From NCBI GenBank assembly GCA_949152475.1, contig OX424563.1, forward strand, positions 15,411,001 to 15,475,000: a stretch of DNA of 64,000 bases. Reading direction: 5' to 3'. Positions 58,401 to 64,000 of the stretch are shown piece after piece. Source of the stretch: Terebella lapidaria (Eukaryota > Annelida > Polychaeta > Terebellida > Terebellidae). Every line of letters begins with the position of its first letter. The first letter of the stretch is position 1. Under the pieces are notes generated by a model. The model was not told where the DNA came from, made no database searches, and was given only the letters and a program-made list of their open reading frames with translations. Both the position numbers and the translations under genes were made by a program.

Positions 58401-61400
58401 CATATCAATTCCTGATAATTCTGTTCCATGCTTGTAAATTATTTAGAGTTATATTTATAAAGTATACATCGTATACACGTTTGTATTGTGACTTGGGTTG
58501 AATGCTGTTCGCTTTAGCGTGAATTAGTTGACCAAGTGATTGTAATTGTGCATTGTTGGATTGTATTTATTCATGGGATGAGCCCTCAAGATAACCCACG
58601 AAAGTGCTCGCACTTATTTCCAGTAGGGTTTTGTGTTGTGTGTGTCATTGTCACAATGTCTATAGCGTCCTCAAGCAGATCCGGGTACATCTATCAGCTT
58701 CCCCATCACCACCGCTGAGAATCCCGGTGCAGCAACCATAATCCTCATCCAGCAAGTTTAATGTCCTGTTTGGGCTGAAGGACAACATTCGCCATTCGCC
58801 AAGGAGTGAGACCTGGGATCGAACCCGGGACCACTCCTTTGTGAGGCGAGCGCTCTACCACTGAGCAATTAACACACTTGTGCTGAAGTTTATTGTAAAA
58901 GCACAGTACAGTGACCTCATCTCGAATGGTTGAAGTAACTAGTAAGTGTGAACGTCCGTGAATGTTGAGGTAAGTATATTCCCAAGATATAATATAATTC
59001 AAATAATAATACAAAATACTAGTGTATATTATAGGATTATTCTACATTATAGGTTTGTGTGCCCCAAAAACACATATTGTGGAATAACCCTATTTATATA
59101 CTAGTTGTAACATTATTCACTTCATTCCTTGTGTCACTCGCATAGTCTATATTAGGCCTATAGACATGACAGATGTCCAACGAATTTCATGTGTTGTTGG
59201 ATATATACCACAAATATATATTTAAAAGTTTTAATACAGAATATTCTTGCTTGTGGTCAGATATATCTCTGATAATTAAATGAGCTACAGTTCAAGCGTT
59301 ATAGTACCTGGTGCCAGTCCATGTTTTACACTATGTCAGGATTTCTTGCGCATGCGCAGTATCACGTATGCGATTACCGTATCGATTGTTTCCTCGAAGA
59401 ATTACAACAATTCACGTTCAAATTGCCCTAATTTTGCAAACCATTATATATTTGCACTTTTAATACTTGCCATACACGTACCTTACCAATGTTATCCACA
59501 ATGATCTATCAAACAGGGAAGGGGTCCACGCCTTCAATGTTTACTTATGACATCATCACAATCATATGAAAAGTCGATAAAAATTAATTCATAAGGGGTC
59601 TACACGCAACTCTAGCACTCCCTGTCCGACAAATAGCGGCCCTGTTTATTCCACTTTTCCAGATACTTTGTCTTGTATGTAAACTATCTGTGACTGTTAC
59701 GATAATTCTTCAAGAAAATATTGTTGTCACTATTTGTGATCTTTGAAGTAACTGTCATGTGTTTAATTGTTTGGTGACTTGAATGCGTCGATTGTAATTC
59801 TGATTTGTTGCGAATAACAATTAAGTCTTCATTAGTATTGCGGTGCGTCCAATCGACATACTGTTTTCAAATTTGCAATTAACCCATTGAATATTGGCAG
59901 GAAGTCAATAAACTGTCAGTGTTAAATTAATACATTTGATTACTTGTCAGAAAGTGACAAGCAATGAACTTTTGTCACGCTCGATATATGCCCGATAAAC
60001 AAACAATCATCCTGATGAGGACAGCAAATAAATCTTCTTGTTAGAGGACACGAAAAACAACCAGAAAGACTCAGTCGTTTTTCTTGCAACCCGTCAACCA
60101 AGCTCGACCTGAAGAAAAATGAAGCAAACATGTAGATTACATGATGTAGCTATAGCCTATAGAAACAGTGAAAATTATTTGTATAACATAATAATGAATA
60201 CGAAAACAGAATTGTCATTCCAGATATATATTCACCTCTCTCCGCTTCACACTCACTTTTTCCGTACGAATTTTTAATGGATTTTATCGCAGACTAATGC
60301 ATGTTCACCAGAGATTCACAGTAAACATGTACCAGATTAACAGTTACTCCCGTAGCATATGCGCACTGTTAACGGGCTAGCATTTTACGATGCTCGCATC
60401 CACACGAGGTGCACATTATATGAAATGCTGCGCATCTTTAACTGGCTAGCATTTTACGATGCTCGCATCAACACGAGGTGCGCATTGTGTAAAATGCTAG
60501 CATTGTGAAATGCCCAAAACGGACTCGGGCGCGCCTTACAGACGGTGGATGCGCGCCTAAATAATGCTCGCATTTTTCTGGCGCAGTCAGGCGAGCATAC
60601 GCATGGTATGTGCTAGCATTTCAATATGCTAAAAACGGACACTGGCGCAGCCAAGGCGCGCCAATCATTTAACAAGGCTAGCATACTAGTGACCTTCTGT
60701 GTGATTCGTACTGTACCTCCAGTGAGGTAGACTCCAGGCTGGTGAAGGCTAGCTGCTGCCTACTGGCCCCCAGACCCAACCCCCCTCTCACCCCACCATA
60801 CCTCCAGTGAGGTAGACTTCAGGCTGGTGAAGGCTAGCTGGTGACTACTGGCCCCCACCCTCCCCCCTCCCCCCCACCATACATGTACCTCCAGTGAGGT
60901 AGACTCCAGGCTGGTGAAGGCTAGCTGGTGACTACTGGCCCGGAGACCTTCCCCCCCTCACCCCACCATACCTCGAGTGAGGTAGACTCCAGGCTGGTGA
61001 AGGCTAGCTGGTGACTACTGGCCCGGAGACCCTCCCCCCCCCCCACCATACCTCCAGTGAGGTAGACTCCAGGCTGGTGAAGGCTAGCTGCTGCCTACTG
61101 GCCACCAGACCCAACCCCCCCTCTCACCCCACCATACCTCCAGTGAGGTAGACTCCAGGCTGGTGAAGGCTAGCTGCTGCCTACTGGCCCCCAGACTCCC
61201 CTCCCCCACCATACCTCCAGTGAGGTAGACTCCAGGCTGGTGAAGGCTAGCTGCTGCCTACTGGCCCCCAGACTCCCCCCCCCCTCCATACCTCCAGTGA
61301 GGTAGACTCCATGCTGGTAAAGGCTAGCTGCTGCCTACTGGCCCCCAGACTCCCCCCCCCCCTCACCCCGCCATACCTCCAGTGAGGTAGACTCCATGCT

Positions 61401-63201
61401 GGTGAAGGCTAGCTGCTGCCTACTGGCCCCCAGACTCCCCTCCCCCACCATACCTCCAGTGAGGTAGACTCCAGGCTGGTGAAGGCTAGCTGCTGCCTAC
61501 TGGCCCCCAGACTCCCCCCCCCCTCACCCCACCATACCTCCAGTGAGGTAGACTCCAGGCTGGTGAAGGCTAGCTGCTGCCTACTGGCCCCCAGACTCCC
61601 CCCCCCCCCTCACCCCACCATACCTCCAGTGAGGTAGACTCCATGCTGGTAAAGGCTAGCTGCTGACTACTGGCCCCCAAACTCCCCCCCCCCTCACCCT
61701 ACCATACCTCCAGTGAGGTAGACTCCAGGCTGGTGAAGGCTAGCTGCTGCCTACTGGCCCCCAGACTCCCCTCCCCCACCATACCTCCAGTGAGGTAGAC
61801 TCCAGGCTGGTGAAGGCTAGCTGCTGCCTACTGGCCCCCAGACTCCCCCCCCCCCCTCACCCCACCATACCTCCAGTGAGGTAGACTCCAGGCTGGTGAA
61901 GGCTAGCTGCTGCCTACTGGCCCCCAGACTCCCCCCCCCCTCACCCCACCATACCTCCAGTGAGGTAGACTCCATGCTGGTAAAGGCTAGCTGCTGACTA
62001 CTGGCCCCCAGACTCCCCCCCCTCACCCTACCATACCTCCAGTGAGGTAGACTCCAGGCTGGTGAAGGCTAGCTGCTGACTACTGGCCCCCAGACTCCCC
62101 CCCCCTCACCCCTCCATACCTCCAGTGAGGTAGACTCCAGGCTGGTGAAGGCTAGCTGCTGACTACTGGCCCCCAGACTCCCCCCCCCCCCCCTCACCCC
62201 TCCATACCTCCAGTGAGGTAGACTCCAGGCTGGTGAAGGCTAGCTGTTGACTACTGGCCCCCAGACTCCCCCCCCCCCCCTCACCCCACCATACCTCCAG
62301 TGAGGTAGACTCCAGGCTGGTAAAGGCTAGCTGCTGACTACTGGCCCCCAGACTCCCCCCCTCACCCCACCATACCTCCAGTGAGGTAGACTCCAGGCTG
62401 GTGAAGGCTAGCTGCTGACTACTGGCCCCCAGACTTACCCCCCCCCCCCCCCACCATACCTCCAGTGAGGTAGACTCCAGGCTGGTGAAGGCTAGCTGCT
62501 GACTACTGGCCCCCAGACTCCCAGTCACGTCCAGTATTCGCTGGGAGAACCACTCCATGCTCTCGCAGATGTTACCGAGTGCCTTCAGCAGAACACCGTC
62601 CGTCATCAACTCTTGCTGCGGGATCATCACCTCCGACGACGCAAGGTTACTGGTCAGGATCGATGACTCCTTCGAGATGAACAGTGCGATGGTATCACAA
62701 ATCAACATCATTATGATAAATGTCCAAATTTTTAGTAATATTCATCTGCAGCCTGACTCTGAATTTTTTTACGTGATTCATAATTACAACATGCAGAAAA
62801 TTATCAAGATCATGAATTTTTCAAAACATACTACTGGTTTACTGTTCAATATTATCCCCTCATTTTATGTAAATATAACAATACAAATCTGCCCACAGTC
62901 CCCTCTACCTTGTAGTTCATAGCTCGCAGATCTTCCTCCGTCATCTTGGTTCTCTCGGGCCGTGCGTCCTTGAGATTGCTCCAGTTCGGCAGAGATCTGT
63001 CAATACAAACAAGAAATCATGCAAACCCAGATACGTAACATCAGCTTGGATGTCTTCTCAACTCTTATTCTAATCATATGGAACTATCATATCCCGAAAG
63101 CGCCATTGATGTATGAGACCTTAGAAGTCTGTTGATGTCTTCATCTCTTGCCCAAGTAGAGCTGATTGTTCTCTTGTCTTCTGTCTCATGACTCACAATG
63201 T
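55437..63201 (-). CDS. EXOC4: Exocyst complex component 4 (Sec8), C-terminal part, 5' end off the window
   Basis: Nine exons lie in the window: 63201-63120, 62996-62909, 62669-62460, 57142-57105, 57003-56889, 56677-56559, 56331-56236, 56128-56017, 55610-55437. They total 1,034 nt in one consistent frame, about 344 residues of an expected ~970; the earlier exons lie beyond 64,000. Sec8 is a CATCHR-fold subunit of the exocyst, which tethers secretory vesicles to the plasma membrane. Family phrases include [73 protein letters not shown] and [16 protein letters not shown]. The stop follows KYDKQNFV. The 210-nt exon ends in the amplified 20-residue stretch ([10 protein letters not shown]...STSLE), and a 5.3-kb intron made mostly of copies of that exon end follows. 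The 62,669 acceptor (CTCGAAG) and the 63,120 donor (GTCTCA) are non-ideal. Confidence 0.88.
58265..58437 (+). pseudogene. Exon-like segment carried in the 3-kb element
   Basis: A strong acceptor (TTTTTTCTTTGCAG) precedes a segment that is open for 56 codons in one frame (starting [18 protein letters not shown], ending IPDNSVPCL) and then stops, followed by AT-rich DNA with an ATTTATAAAG stretch. It looks like a terminal coding exon, either of the element's own lost gene or captured from a host gene. I do not recognise the family. Upstream exons were not found inside the element. Confidence 0.4.
58790..58866 (-). mobile_element. tRNA-derived SINE-like head
   Basis: Minus strand: an A box (CTCAGTGGTAGAGCGCTCGC) and a B box (CCCGGGTTCGATCCCAGG) at tRNA spacing, followed by non-tRNA sequence. 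The region between the boxes resembles a tRNA anticodon arm (TCGCCTCACA) but does not pair well, so I call a SINE head rather than a working tRNA. Confidence 0.6.
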
Positions 63202-63222
63202 CTGCAAGTTGAATATCGACGT

Positions 63223-63795
63223 ATATACTCGGATTTTTCTAACTCGTTTACACTGTTTTTCGCTAATATTTTCGTGATGGCGAATGCTATCGTTCTATAA
63301 CTTGGCATACTTCACCTGGGAATTAAACGGCAATTTGCTACCAAATTTCAGACAGCTATCGCAAAAATTGAAAAAGTTGGCAATCTACCTCAATGTTAAA
63401 TTTCAGCCCAAAACGGGATCTCGAGAATCTGAGCATATTCGAGGAATTGGTCCTGTTTACATCCATCAGGATTCGAAATATTCTTGTAACTTTGAACCAG
63501 AAGATACACTGGGGTGTACTCTACACAAACATGTTGACTTTGAAACATTACTCCGCTACAAAACCGAGCAAATGCACAAAATTGTGTGCGGGCCCAGAAA
63601 TTAACTAATAGGGCTAAATTTAACATTGGGGTAGATTGCCAACTTTTTCAATTTTTGCGATAGCTGTCTGAAATTTGGTAGCAAATTGCCGTTTAAATCC
63701 CAGGTGAAGTATGCCAAGTTATAGAATGATAGCGTTAAGCATCACGAAAATATTAGCGAAAAACAGTGTAAACGAGTTAGAAAAATCTGAGTATA
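63223..63795. repeat. Long foldback (about 190-bp arms) in an EXOC4 intron
   Basis: 63,223-63,410 and 63,606-63,795 are inverted copies, about 95% alike by eye (for example GGCAATTTGCTACCAAATTT and its complement), around a ~195-base spacer with no repeat character. It resembles a foldback MITE. Its inner-gene end lies about 22 bases from the acceptor of the 63,201 exon. Confidence 0.85.
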
Positions 63796-63922
63796 GCTTA
63801 TACAGAACAGAGATTCCAGAAACTATCGCAAAGGGACTGAAAGTTCACTGCCTAGCTTCATGTATTCGCCACTGCTTCATTGAGTACTCCAGGGCCACTC
63901 TCTTTTGTACGTGATATTCCAC

Positions 63923-64000
63923 ACTTACTTTTTATTGTGTTGTTTCACACTGACTTTTGTATGTGTTGTTGCACATTGACTTTTGTATGTGTTGTTGCAC
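63923..64000. repeat. 26-bp minisatellite cut by the window edge
   Basis: Three successive units of a TGACTTTTGTATGTGTTGTT-type sequence run to the last base. The array probably continues to the right. Confidence 0.75.

Larger units (their letters stand above)
57708..60713. mobile_element. 3.0-kb DNA element with TA duplication inside the EXOC4 minisatellite
   Basis: The ends CAGTACGAGTCACACAGAGG and, inverted, CAGTACGAATCACACAGAAG continue as longer, looser inverted arms full of GCTAGC/GCGCGCC and AATGCTCGCC words (57,730-58,020 and 60,360-60,690). TA flanks both ends, and the flanking array joins cleanly when the element is removed. No transposase is recognised. It carries an exon-like segment and a tRNA-like segment. 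The TA duplication suggests Tc1/mariner-like mobilisation, but the long arms are unusual for that group. Confidence 0.8.
57299..62525 (-). repeat. Minisatellite of an EXOC4 exon end plus its 5' splice site (about 27 copies)
   Basis: Units of about 76-88 bases are, on the gene strand, 60 bases coding [20 protein letters not shown], the donor CTGGAG|GTATGG, then a run of G (about 6-16) ending in GGAGTC. I count 5 copies at 57,299-57,690 and 22 at 60,716-62,525. The two blocks are separated only by a 3-kb element inserted between TA dinucleotides, so it was one array. The copy next to the unique exon body (62,460) is the one used in my gene model. The copy furthest downstream (57,299) has a different donor (GTAGAG) leading into unique intron and is the most diverged. 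Some neighbouring units stay in one open frame because their G-run lengths are compatible. Confidence 0.92.

Noticed and set aside
58790-58866. Functional tRNA gene
   Set aside because: A and B boxes are good but the anticodon and acceptor stems do not pair convincingly, and the sequence continues as SINE-type non-tRNA DNA.
62163-62711. 182-residue open frame as a single long EXOC4 exon
   Set aside because: It crosses at least three GTATGG donors and poly-G tracts, and its first ~14 codons precede the acceptor needed to join the upstream exon in frame. A 62,669-62,460 exon fits the whole chain.
63284-63604. 106-codon plus-strand frame in the foldback
   Set aside because: It runs from one arm through the spacer, has no family likeness, and lies in an EXOC4 intron on the other strand.

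Overview
This is a eukaryotic nuclear window, almost certainly from a marine invertebrate animal. Four of the five genes are multi-exon with GT-AG introns of about 100-600 bases, two are core animal cilium and exocyst genes, and much of the rest is dispersed DNA elements and satellite arrays. The phylum cannot be fixed from the sequence. The satellite-carrying Helentron-type elements (HINE/'pearl'-like) would fit a mollusc or another lophotrochozoan, but that is only an inference.

Layout: 1-3,440 is repeat debris, including a foldback pair and a tail hairpin of an element I call family II. 4,684-7,128 (-) is an intronless orphan class-A-like GPCR of 814 residues. 7.1-10.0 kb has no supported gene. 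10.1-20.1 kb is a block of non-autonomous elements with 148-bp and about 134-bp internal satellites, one nested in another. 20,863-26,594 (-) is an 11-exon gene for a 577-residue HMG20-like HMG-box protein that also carries a U1-type C2H2 zinc finger. 28,838-31,201 (-) is an 8-exon STARD7 gene (427 residues). 31.9-37.8 kb is a broken Ty3/Gypsy-type retroelement in a 2.8-kb tandem duplication. 38.0-38.8 kb is a 358-bp duplication with tRNA-like boxes. 39,549-54,351 (+) is a complete 38-exon CFAP43 gene (1,715 residues). 55,437 to beyond the right edge (-) is the 3' part of EXOC4 (Sec8), convergent with CFAP43.

I rebuilt the exon chains by hand from splice signals. The three complete spliced coding lengths (1,734, 1,284 and 5,148 nt) are each divisible by three and open throughout, which supports the models. 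The genes do not form a pathway: they are a G-protein receptor, a chromatin factor, a lipid-transfer protein, an axonemal protein and a vesicle-tethering subunit.

The most unusual feature is in EXOC4. The last 60 coding bases of one exon, together with its 5' splice site and a poly-G tract, have been tandemly amplified to about 27 copies. That array was later split by a 3.0-kb TA-flanked DNA element carrying an exon-like segment. Other points of interest are a family of Helentron-like elements with satellite bodies and a core conserved between diverged satellites, a satellite dense in nuclear-receptor half-site motifs, a 40-bp perfect hairpin, and mobile elements sitting within about 25 bases of splice acceptors in both CFAP43 and EXOC4.
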